Part shown: positions 16,765 through 26,500 of the stretch, piece after piece
Layout: each line of letters starts with the position of its first letter
Numbering within the stretch: the first letter of the stretch is position 1
Assembly: GCF_005503535.1 (NCBI RefSeq)
Contig: NZ_SCNN01000022.1
Coordinates: forward strand, 33,904 to 97,903
Source of the DNA: Mesorhizobium comanense
GTDB lineage: Bacteria; Pseudomonadota; Alphaproteobacteria; Rhizobiales; Rhizobiaceae
DNA: 64,000 nucleotides
Direction of reading: 5' to 3'
Position numbers and translations under genes: made by a program
The notes under the pieces: generated by a model
Databases searched by the model: none
What the model was told of the DNA's origin: nothing
Seen by the model: only the letters and a program-made list of their open reading frames with translations

Positions 16765-18174
16765 ATGACGACAGCCAAAGACATCATGAAGCAGATCAAG
16801 GACAACGACGTGAAATTCGTCGACCTGCGCTTCACCGACCCGAAGGGCAAGCTGCAGCACGTGACGATGGACGTCGTCGAGGTCGAGGAAGACATGTTCG
16901 CAGACGGCGTCATGTTCGACGGCTCCTCGATCGCCGGCTGGAAGGCCATCAACGAGTCCGACATGGTGCTGATGCCAGACCCCGACACCGTCCATATGGA
17001 CCCGTTCTTCGCGCAGTCGACCATGGTCATCCTGTGCGACATCCTCGACCCGGTCTCGGGCGAATCCTACAATCGTGATCCGCGCGGCACGGCCAAGAAG
17101 GCCGAAGCCTACATGAAGTCGGAAGGCATCGGCGACACCATCTATGTCGGCCCCGAAGCCGAGTTCTTCGTCTTCGACGACGTCAAGTACAAGGCCGATC
17201 CCTACAACACCGGCTTCCGCCTGGACTCCACCGAACTGCCGTCGAACGACGACACCGATTATGAGACCGGCAACCTCGGCCACCGCCCGCGCGTCAAGGG
17301 CGGTTATTTCCCGGTCCCGCCGATCGACAGCGCGCAGGACATGCGCTCCGAAATGCTGACCGTGCTCGCCGAGATGGGCGTGCGCGTCGAGAAGCATCAC
17401 CACGAGGTCGCCGCCGCACAGCACGAGCTCGGCATCAAGTTCGATGCGCTGGTGCGCAACGCCGACAAGATGCTGATCTACAAGTATGTCGTGCACCAGG
17501 TCGCGAATGCCTACGGCAAGACGGCAACCTTCATGCCGAAGCCGATCTTCGGCGACAACGGTTCGGGCATGCACGTCCACATGTCGATTTGGAAAGGCGG
17601 CAAGCCGACCTTCGCCGGCAATGAATATGCCGGCCTGTCGGAGAACTGCCTGTTCTTCATTGGCGGCGTCATCAAGCACGCCAAGGCCATCAACGCCTTC
17701 ACCAACCCGCTGACCAACTCCTACAAGCGTCTGGTGCCCGGCTATGAAGCGCCAGTGCTGCTCGCCTATTCGGCGCGCAACCGCTCGGCATCGTGCCGCA
17801 TCCCGTTCGGTTCGTCGCCGAAGGCCAAGCGCGTCGAGGTCCGCTTTCCCGATCCGGGCGCGAACCCCTACTTGGCCTTCTCCGCGTTGCTGATGGCCGG
17901 CCTCGACGGCATCAAGAACAAGATCCATCCGGGACAACCGATGGACAAGGATCTCTACGACCTGCCGCCGAAGGAGCTGAAGAAGATCCCGACCGTCTGC
18001 GGCTCGCTGCGTGAAGCGCTCCAGAGCCTCGACAAGGACCGTGGCTTCCTGAAGGCCGGCGGCGTCTTCGACGACGACCAGATCGACAGCTACATCGAAT
18101 TGAAGATGGCCGAGGTCATGCGCTTCGAAATGACCCCGCACCCGGTCGAGTACGATATGTACTATTCGGTCTGA
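16765..18174 (+). CDS. glnA: Glutamine synthetase type I
   Basis: Makes glutamine from glutamate, ammonia and ATP as a dodecamer. The 469-aa protein carries MFDGSSIAGWKAI (latch/active site), the metal-binding AEFFVFD, NGSGMHVHMSIWK (ATP site), NRSASCRIP, and the adenylylation tyrosine Y398 in MDKDLYDLPPKE. Control by GlnE adenylylation together with GlnB is therefore expected. It has a good AGGGA site upstream and a strong terminator after. The genome also carries a GSII gene (glnII) 15 kb away in this window. Confidence 0.97.
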   Translation: MTTAKDIMKQIKDNDVKFVDLRFTDPKGKLQHVTMDVVEVEEDMFADGVMFDGSSIAGWKAINESDMVLMPDPDTVHMDPFFAQSTMVILCDILDPVSGESYNRDPRGTAKKAEAYMKSEGIGDTIYVGPEAEFFVFDDVKYKADPYNTGFRLDSTELPSNDDTDYETGNLGHRPRVKGGYFPVPPIDSAQDMRSEMLTVLAEMGVRVEKHHHEVAAAQHELGIKFDALVRNADKMLIYKYVVHQVANAYGKTATFMPKPIFGDNGSGMHVHMSIWKGGKPTFAGNEYAGLSENCLFFIGGVIKHAKAINAFTNPLTNSYKRLVPGYEAPVLLAYSARNRSASCRIPFGSSPKAKRVEVRFPDPGANPYLAFSALLMAGLDGIKNKIHPGQPMDKDLYDLPPKELKKIPTVCGSLREALQSLDKDRGFLKAGGVFDDDQIDSYIELKMAEVMRFEMTPHPVEYDMYYSV

Positions 18175-18197
18175 CGTCCCTTTCGGACAATGAGCCA

Positions 18198-18231
18198 AGC
18201 CCTTGAGGGATTTCTCCCTCAGGGGCTTTTT
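18198..18231 (+). terminator. Intrinsic terminator of glnA
   Basis: AGCCCTTGAGGGA pairs with TCCCTCAGGGGCT around TTTC and runs into TTTTT, about 20 bp past the glnA stop. Confidence 0.9.
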
Positions 18232-18394
18232 GCTGTCTGTCTTGGAGCGGTACTGCGGTCCGATGGACATGGCTCAGGAGCCGCCTGCCGGGCAAGCGAT
18301 GACCGTTGGCAGACGCAGGGAAGGCATGGCGAGTTCACGCATCGGGAGAGCCAATCGGCTTTGTCGGCGAATAGATTTTCGCACGTATAGTTCG

Positions 18395-18529
18395 CCAGGA
18401 GCGAGCGGCGCACTGCCTCAGGCTGCAATGCCCGCTCGTCCGGCGCCCCCGCCAACGCTGTCGTTCAAGAAACCCCGCCCCGTTCGAACAGCATCGCTTT
18501 GGCGTAACCCCAGGACCACGAATACGCAT
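18395..18529 (-). pseudogene. Decayed 5' remnant of a second tpsA gene
   Basis: Reading leftward from ATGCGTATTC at 18529, the sequence tracks the start of tpsA (leftward from 28483) over about 130 bp. The clearest ungapped block matches at roughly 32 of 48 positions and ends in a shared GCGCCGGA. A weaker stretch then aligns the signal-peptide codons (RRSLLAN here, RHLLLAN in tpsA). A 4-nt insertion (TGTT) shifts the frame and a TGA follows soon after, so it cannot encode the protein. The alignment was made by eye. The remaining 220 bp to glnA hold nothing recognisable apart from its terminator. Confidence 0.55.
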
Positions 18530-18765
18530 GCCGCATCGTCATCTGTCAACGCCGCCGGCGGGTGGTGCCGATCGGCGATTTCCGTGTCTGAACAGTAGCT
18601 TACACAAAGGATCATTGGTGTACGGATGAACCGGAACAGGCCGTTTTCCGGGCTTTTTCAACCCATTGGCAAACGCAAGGCGCTGATCGCGGCCGCAAGA
18701 TATCAGTCAAAAGGCCGCTTGATTGCAGGGTTTGGCCAAACCTTTTCAGCCTGACTTTTTTTGGG
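18520..18765 (-). repeat. Second copy of the tpsA promoter region (direct repeat with 28474-28700)
   Basis: Shared landmarks occur in the same order and nearly the same spacing as upstream of tpsA: GAATACGCATGC, TGTCAACGCCG (24 bp on), TTTTCCGGGCTTTT (about 120 bp on), GCGGCCGC (about 170 bp on) and GACT..TTTTTGGG (212 versus 233 bp on). On the minus strand this includes a TTGACA-N18-GTATTC promoter-like pair. With the tpsA copy it brackets the whole tpsBA operon. Confidence 0.6.
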
Positions 18766-18805
18766 TCCTTCCAGCCGCCGCCATCCGGCGGCTTCAGGCA
18801 GGCCT

Positions 18806-20566
18806 TCAGTAGCTTACGCGTACGCTGGCTGTGAGTGTGGCATCGCCGGAGCGAGTCTCTCCGGCGTGCGCAAGCGCGACTGCGCCGGTGAGACTGGCGG
18901 CAAGGTTGGCGCCGATCGAATAATCGAAGCCGGCACCGGTCGAGGCCAGCGTCATGTGGTCCTTCGCGGCGAAGTCATAGCCGTGGCCGAGATCCGCGAA
19001 CAGGAACGGCGAGAGACCGTCCCTGATGCCCAGCCCCGCCCCTGCGAGCGGCGCATAGCTTGGCAGCCGCAATTCATTGCGCCAGACAAGGCCGGCATCC
19101 GCGGCGCCATCCTCGCTGCCGTAGCCGCGCACGGCATAGTAACCACCAAGCGACAGCCTTTCTGAGTCCGGCAGCGCCTGGCCGGCTATCAGGCCGGACA
19201 GCTGCGTCGCCCACCCGAAGCCGTGTGTCAGGTCAGTCATGCGGCTGATGTCGATGCCGGCGGTGACATAGGTGTTGTCGTCGACGCGGCCACCGGTGAA
19301 CGCCGCCCAGTCGGCAGCGGTATTTTTCGACAGCACCCCTCCCGGATTACCCTTGATGCGGGCATCGACCGATGTGGTGCCGTAGCGGTCGCTGAAATCA
19401 TCGGACCAGCCCAGCACCAGATTGAACAGATTGGCCTCGCCCTGCGCGACGTTGACGCCGGCGAAGGCGGTGGTGCGCTTCAACCATTTCGGCTCGACGC
19501 CGAAATAAAGGTCGCCCCAATAGTGACCGGGCAGGATGTTGGAAATCGCGCTGCGATAGAGAATGGGCAGTTCGAATGTCGTGTTGTCGAAGGAGAAAGG
19601 CGTGCCCGTCACAAGCTCGTTGGTCTCGACGAAATTCGGCGCGATCGACAGCGCCTGGCGGTCGAAGGTTGGTAGGTCGATACGTCCCGAATGGCTTATG
19701 TAGCCGCCCCGCGCGGTGTCGAGCTTGAACACGTCGCCATTGTCCCAGAACTCGCCCGAGCGGGTAAAGCGGTAGGACAACGTCATGTCGTTGAGCGCCG
19801 GCAGCCATAGGCCGCCGCCAAAGGACCAGCGGTCCATCCCCGTCGCTTCACTGCCGGTGTTGGCATAGGAACCGAACACCTGGAAAGGCTTGTCCTGCGT
19901 GACCTTCAGCGTGATGTCGCTGGCACCCGTCCCGTCGCCTGGCGCGAACACGCCCTCGACGCGCCGGAACGGATTTCGGTTGATCCAGTCGAGGTCCTCC
20001 TTGATCGCCGCGGCGTCGATGCGCTGGCCAGGTTCCACGCGCATGCGCCCCGCCAGATTGCGCTCGAGGACCGAACCGCCCTCGACCTTCACCGCACCGG
20101 CATGGAATTCGATGATCCTGAGGCTCAGCACGCCCGACGTTATTTCCTGCGGCGGCACGGTGACCGACATAAACGGAAAGCCCGCCTTTCGCCACAAGCC
20201 CGCCAGCGCGGCCTGCATACGAGCGATTTGGGCGCGCGTCAGCGGCTTACCGATATAGGGCGACAGCGCCGCCCGCGCCGCCTCTGCCGTGATGCCGGAT
20301 ATGTTGCCAAGCGAAATTCCGACTGGCGCGCTTGCAGCAACCTTCTCGTCCGGCCCAATCAGGCGCACGCCGGCCAGGTTGACGCCAAGCGGCTTGTCGT
20401 CGCCTTTGCCATAGTCCGTTTCGCCGACCGAAAGCGCGGCCGGCCGCGGCGCAACCGTGGCCGGCAGGTTGCGCTCCACCGCGGACTGCGCCCAGGCCTG
20501 TCCCTCAGCAATCAAACCCGTGGCCGCACCGGCCAAGAGGAGCGTCGTTGCGCGCAATATCCTCAT
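18806..20566 (-). CDS. TpsB/FhaC-type two-partner secretion pore
   Basis: The outer-membrane transporter that recognises and exports its TpsA partner. The 586-aa protein has a signal peptide (MRILRATTLLLAGAATGLIA..AWA) and periplasmic POTRA domains (about 75-225, ending in the FRRVEGVFAPG and SDITLKVTQDKPFQVFGSYANTG junction). A C-terminal 16-strand barrel follows, with the conserved VRGYGSED lid-loop motif near residue 480 and a terminal aromatic strand (LTASVRVSY). The ATG is preceded by AGGTGG overlapping the tpsA stop; a GTG three codons earlier is possible. It is downstream of tpsA in one operon, so the pair is obligate. Confidence 0.92.
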   Translation of the reverse strand: MRILRATTLLLAGAATGLIAEGQAWAQSAVERNLPATVAPRPAALSVGETDYGKGDDKPLGVNLAGVRLIGPDEKVAASAPVGISLGNISGITAEAARAALSPYIGKPLTRAQIARMQAALAGLWRKAGFPFMSVTVPPQEITSGVLSLRIIEFHAGAVKVEGGSVLERNLAGRMRVEPGQRIDAAAIKEDLDWINRNPFRRVEGVFAPGDGTGASDITLKVTQDKPFQVFGSYANTGSEATGMDRWSFGGGLWLPALNDMTLSYRFTRSGEFWDNGDVFKLDTARGGYISHSGRIDLPTFDRQALSIAPNFVETNELVTGTPFSFDNTTFELPILYRSAISNILPGHYWGDLYFGVEPKWLKRTTAFAGVNVAQGEANLFNLVLGWSDDFSDRYGTTSVDARIKGNPGGVLSKNTAADWAAFTGGRVDDNTYVTAGIDISRMTDLTHGFGWATQLSGLIAGQALPDSERLSLGGYYAVRGYGSEDGAADAGLVWRNELRLPSYAPLAGAGLGIRDGLSPFLFADLGHGYDFAAKDHMTLASTGAGFDYSIGANLAASLTGAVALAHAGETRSGDATLTASVRVSY

Positions 20567-20575
20567 CCCGGCCAC

Positions 20576-23500
20576 CTAGTTCGAGAAACCGATGAACGGG
20601 CCGAGGCGGCGATTGTCCGGATAGACCTGGGACGCGCAGGCGCCGCCGATCACACCAGCCTTGCACTGAGCCTCATCTCCCTCGCCTGCCTGACCGCCCG
20701 GTGCCGGGAGCAGCGATGCGACCTGGTCTGGCGTCGTCTCCAGAGGTCGACTGACCGTGACCTGCGCCGGGCCGATGGACAACACGCCACCGACAAAGGT
20801 CATCACATAGTTGCTGTTGGCGGCAAGCGACCCCTGGCTGATGGCATAGCCGCCGACAGCCTCTCCGGGCGCGCGCACCAGCGCGCCAGTGAAGACACTA
20901 CTGTCGCTGTCGAACGATGCGAGGCTGCCGCCGGTCAGCGAATAGCCCAGCATCGGATCGGGCTGGCCCTGCAACCGCGACTGGTTGTCGGCCGTCACGG
21001 TGATGGCGCGCTGGTTGACCGTCAGCGTGCCCGGCGTGAATGTCACGGCATAGTTCGTGTCGGTGGCGGCGAGCGTGATGGCATAGCTGCCGACATTGGA
21101 ATTGGCCGTCGCCGAAGTGGCCAGGCCGAAGCCCGCATCCTCCGGCATGGAGTCGAACGAGGCCAGGCCGTCACCCCCGACGGCGCCAAACGTCAGCGCC
21201 GGATTGGCGGCGCCGTAGGCGCGGGCGGCGTTGTTTGCCGAGAGCGTAATCGCGCGCTGGTTCACGGTCAGGTCGGCGCCGGTATAGGACACCGCGTAAT
21301 TGTCGTTCGAACCGGTGAGCACGATGCCGTAGGTTCCGACGCCGGATGTCGTCTGGGCCGACGTGGTGAGACCGTAACCAGCGCTGGCCAGCGTATCGAA
21401 GGACGCCAGCCCGTCGCCGCCGATCGTGCCGAAGGTCAGTGCCGGGTTGGCATCGCCGTAGAGCCGCGACTTGGCATCGGCGCTGAGCGTGATCGTGCGC
21501 TGGTTCACCATGAGGTCGGCGCCGCTGTAGGTCACCGCGTAATTGTCGTTCGAGCCGGTCAGCGCGATGCCGTAGGTGCCGACGCCGGATGTCGTCTGGG
21601 CCGACGTGGTGAGACCGTAACCAGCGCTGGCCAGCGTATCGAAGGACGCCAGCCCGTCGCCGCCGATCGTGCCGAAGGTCAGTGCCGGGTTGGCATCGCC
21701 GTAGAGCCGCGACTTGGCATCGGCGCTGAGCGTGATCGTGCGCTGGTTCACCATGAGGTCGGCGCCGGTGTAGGTCACCGCATAATTGTCGTTCGAGCCG
21801 GTCAGCGTGATGCCATAGGTGCCGACACCGGATGTTGTCTGGGCCGACGTGGTGAGACCGTAGCCGGCACTGGCCAGCGTATCGAAGGAAGCCAGCCCGT
21901 CGCCGCCAACGGCACCGAAAGTCAGCGCCGGGTTGGCGTTGCCGTAGAGCCGCGACTTGGCATCGGCGCTGAGCGTGATCGCGCGCTGGTTCACCGTGAG
22001 GTCGGCGCCGGTGTAGGTCACCGCATAATTGTCGTTCGAACCGGTCAGCGTGATGCCATAGGTGCCGACACCGGATGTTGTCTGCGCCGAGGTGGCGAGA
22101 CCGTAGCCGGCACTGCCCAGCGTATCGAAGGAAGCCAGCCCGTCACCGCCAACGGCACCGAAAGTCAGCGCCGGGTTGGCGTTGCCGTAGAGCCGCGACT
22201 TGGCATCGGCGCTGAGCGTGATCGCGCGCTGGTTCACCGTCAGGTCCGCGCCGTTGTAGGTGTCGAGCCTGTAATTGCCGAGGTCGTTGCCGATCAGGCC
22301 TGAATCAAGGGCAATGCCATAGGTTCCGACACCCGACGAGGCCGTGGCATCCGTCCGCAGGTTCACCGACAAGGTGTCGCCGTCGACAACATTGTCGATC
22401 GAATAGGTCAGTAACGGATTTGCGTTGCCGTAAAGGCGGCTCTTGGCATCCGCGCTCACCGTGACGCCGCGTGGCGTGATCGTCAGCTGGGCGTTGTTGC
22501 TGGCATTGCCATAGTCGATGTCGTAATTCTCTGCGGAGAGGCCCGAGGCCTTGATCGTGTAGGTGCCGGCATTGACGGCAACCTGCCCGCCGCCGTCGAG
22601 TGCGCCGATGGCGAGCGTGCCGGAGAGGACGGACATGTCCTCGCCGGGGACGAAGCCGGTGTAGGTAAGGCTGGCGCCGCCGGCATATCCGGTCCCATCA
22701 TAAGTCTTGGTCTGGTCGCCATGCGTCGTCACCACTAGCGTCGCCTTGCCGATGTCGGCGAGGCCGGTCGCCGAGGTGACGCTGTTGAGCGTGTAATTGG
22801 CCGCGGACGCGCCGGAGAGCGACAGGCCGCCGACCGTCACGGTCTTGCCAGTCCCGGCATTCGCATCGTCGAACAGCGCCGAGGTATAGTCGACTGCCAG
22901 GTCGTCGCCGGCTACGCGGTCGTCGCCGAGCGAAACCGTGGCGTTCGCATTGCCGTCATAGATCTTGCCCGATGCATCGACCGTCACCGTGATCGTGCGC
23001 TGGCCGATCGTCAGGTCGGCAGCGTTGTAGGTGATGGCGTAGTTGGAATTGTCGAGGCTGGTGACCGTGCCTTGCTCGATGGCATAATTGCCAACGCCGG
23101 TGCCCGACCCGGCCTGCGTCGCCAACTCGCCGAAGAGCGTGTCGCCATTGACCAGGCCCATGCCCCCGACGGTGTAGGTCAATGTCGGATTGGCGTCGCC
23201 GTAGGTCTTCGTCTGCGCATCCGCCGTCACCGTGATGGCGCGCTGGTTCACCGTCAGCTCACCCGGCGTGTAGACCATGCGGCTGGCGCCGCCGGCCGAG
23301 AACGTGCCGGCAGCGCCGCTGCCGTCGATGGAGTAAGTTCCGACATTCGAGGTCGAGGTCGCGGCTGTCGAGAGAATGGCGCCGCTGGTCAGCGTGTTCC
23401 AATAGCCGGCGCCGACATAGGTCGGCGCGGCGAAGCCAGGCACGCCGTCGCCATAAATCATGCTGGCATCGGCGATCTTGACGCCGATGACGCCGGACAC

Positions 23501-26500
23501 GCCATAGAGTTCGGGACGATAGCCGTTGCCGGCGCGGGCCCAGACATTGTCGAAATCGAAGCCGGCGAAGGACGTCATCGGGTCCGTCATTTGCGCGGCG
23601 GTCAATCCCACAATACCGCCGGTTGATCCACTGCCGATAGCCTGCGCCGCCGTCGCTGTGTCCCAATAAAGCGATTGCAGCGTGCCGCTGGCGTAATTGC
23701 CGATCAGCCCGCCTGTCGTCCCCGCCCCACCACTGACCGCACCGGAGGCATAGGCTCGCGCGACATCGCCCCTGTTGTACCCTACCAGCCCGCCGACATT
23801 CGCAGCACCGCTGACCGCCCCGATGGAGTAACTGTCGGTGATCGTGCCTGTGCTGTAGCCAACGAGGCCGCCAAGGCTGTCCCAACCGCTCACCTTTCCC
23901 GTCGCGTAGGATCTGTCTACGCTTCCACCATTGGACCCGATAAGACCGCCGCCCATGGAGCCAGAAGCGCTGACATCGGCGGTGGCGAAGCTCTCCTCGA
24001 TGCTGCCGAGGCCTCCCCCGACAAGTCCCCCGACAAAGGAATCGCCATTGACGACGCCGGTGGCATAGGCGCGGCTGATCGTGCCGTCATTTTGTCCGGC
24101 AAGCGCGCCGATATAGGCAAGACCGGTGACACTGGCGCCGGTGAGGCCGACCTGCTCGACTGAACCGGTATAATCGATAAAGCCGAACAGGCCGCCATAG
24201 TTGCCGTTCCTGGAAATGGTCAGGCCTGAGATCACATGGCCATTGCCGTTGAAGTCGCCGGTAAACTTGTCGGCGCTGTTGCCGATGGAGACGAAGCCCT
24301 CGTCTCCCCAGATGCCGGAGGTGGCGTTGCCGCTGCCGGTGGCGCTTGCATCGAGATCACCGGCCAGCACGTATCTGCCGGCCAGATTGACGTTGATCAG
24401 TTGCAATTGGTGCAGGTTGGAGATGGTGGCCACTCCATTGACCGGCCTTGCCGCTTCCCAGCGGCCGATCGGCCGCATGTCGGAATTCTGGTACCAGTCA
24501 TTGGTGAAATCGAACCCGGCATAGTAGAAGGAGTTCCGCGCCTGAACCGTGGTCAACCCGCTGCCGCCCTGGCTTCCCGCCTGGCCGGATGTGCCGATGT
24601 CCCAATAGGAATTGGCAATTGTTCCGTCGTCGGAATTGCCGGCAAAGCCACCCGCATTGCCCCCACTAACGGCGCCGCTGGACCAGTTGTGGTTGATGAT
24701 ACCGCCGCCGCCATAGGCAGTGCCTATGAAGCCGCCAACCTGCATGGCGCCGTTCACGGCGCCTGTGGCATATGACAACGTAATCCCGCTGTCGGAAGAG
24801 CCGGCAAAACCACCGACGGCGAAATTGCCATTGACGGCGCCGGTTGCATAGGACCGGGTGACGAAGCCGAAGACATAGTTGTTGCCGATGAGACCGCCGA
24901 TGTAGTTGTGGCCGCTGACGGCGGCGGTCGAATAGGTCTGCGAAATGGTGCCGGTCACCAGCTTGCCGACCAGGCCGCCGACCTCGTCGTGGCCGGTGAT
25001 GCTGCCACCAACGAGGCCGACATTGGCTACGGCGGAATTGGATGAGCTGGAGTTGATGAACCCGAACAGACCGACACGGTTTGCCGTTGGCCGGTTGATT
25101 GTCAGCCCGGAGATGGTGTAGCCGCCGCCGTCGAAGCTGCCGCGAAAGCCGTTGTTGTTGTTGATCGTGTTGAAGCCGTCGGTGCCGATCGACACGAAAC
25201 CGGCAGCACCCCAGATTCCGGAAGACGCATCGGTGCTTTGCGTGGCGCTGGCGTCGATGTTGCCGGTCAGCACATAGCTGTCGTTGAGGGCGATGTTCAG
25301 CAGCTGCAACTGATGCGCATTGGAGACGCTGGTGACACCGCCGACCGGCGTCGCCGCTTCCCAACGGCCGATCGGACGCATGCCGCCGGCCTGGTACCAG
25401 TTGTTGGCGAAATCCCAGCCGGCGTAGTTCGAGGCGTCGCGCGCCTGCGCCGTCGTCAGGCCAGTGCCGCCGCCGTAGCTGGTTGCAACGCCGGTTGTGT
25501 CCTTGTCCCAATAGGACGATGTGACCGAGCCGCCCCAACTGAAATCCCCCCCGGCAATGAGACCGCCAGAAGTGCTCCCGCTCAAAGCGCCGCTGGCCCA
25601 GCTTTCGGACACCGATCCGAACAAGTTGTAGCCGACAAGGCCGCCGGCATAGGCATTGCTGCTGACGGCGCCAGTGGCATAGGACTGTGCGATCAGAGCA
25701 CCGGTATTGTTATTGTAGCCGGCAAGGCCGCCGGCAAAATAACCCGTGCTGCTGACGCTGCCGGTGGCGTAGGACTGGACAATTCTATAATTGTTGTAGC
25801 CGACAAGGCCGCCGCCGTAGGTGGTATTGATCGGGCCGCCCGAGGCATAAACATCGCCGGTCGCATAGGATCCAGAGATCTGGTAGCCATTGATGCCAGC
25901 CAGGCCGCCGGCGATGATACCCCGGACATCGCCGGTGGCGTAGCTGTTGGTGATCGTACTGCTGTTGTTGCCGACGAGGCCACCGGCAGCATAGGCAATG
26001 CCTTTGACCGCACCGGTGGCAAAAGATCGAGTGATGGTGCCGTTGTTTCGTGCGACGAGGCCGCCCGCAGTACCGCCGCTGCCACTATATGTGCCGGTGA
26101 CCGTGCCGGTGGCGTAAGACTGGGTGATCGTGCTGCCGTTGGCGCCAACGAGACCGCCGGCGGATGCGCCGGTCACGCTCGCCGTGGACCACACGTTGCT
26201 GATGGTGCCGCCCATCGTGTAGCCGGCGAGGCTGCCGACCATGTTGTTGCCGACGAAAGTCCCGCCTGCCAATCCGACATTTTTGATCGATGCCGTCCAG
26301 CCGACAAAGCCGAACAGCCCGACATAGTCGCCTCGATTGATGGTCAGGCCGGAGATGACATGACCGGCGCCGTCGAAGGTGGCGGCGAAATTATTGCTGA
26401 AACTGTCGCCGATCGGCACAAAGCCGGCGCCGTCGTTCCAGCCGGCGGTGCCGCTGGCGTCGATATCGTTGGCCAGCTTGTAGTTGGCCGAAAGCATGGT

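Noticed and set aside
16324..18270. Long open frames opposite real genes, for example antisense to glnB-glnA, tpsA and the MFS gene
   Set aside because: They mirror the codon structure of strongly supported genes in GC-rich DNA, give Arg/His/Asp-rich low-complexity proteins with no family resemblance, and lack plausible ribosome binding sites.
18230..18390. A small gene between the glnA terminator and the tpsA remnant
   Set aside because: Short open frames exist on both strands but none has a ribosome binding site, family resemblance or codon bias that stands out.
20576..22469. Tandem repeats as a possible CRISPR array
   Set aside because: The 243-bp units are continuous coding sequence in one frame with no spacers, and they encode MBG-type protein repeats.
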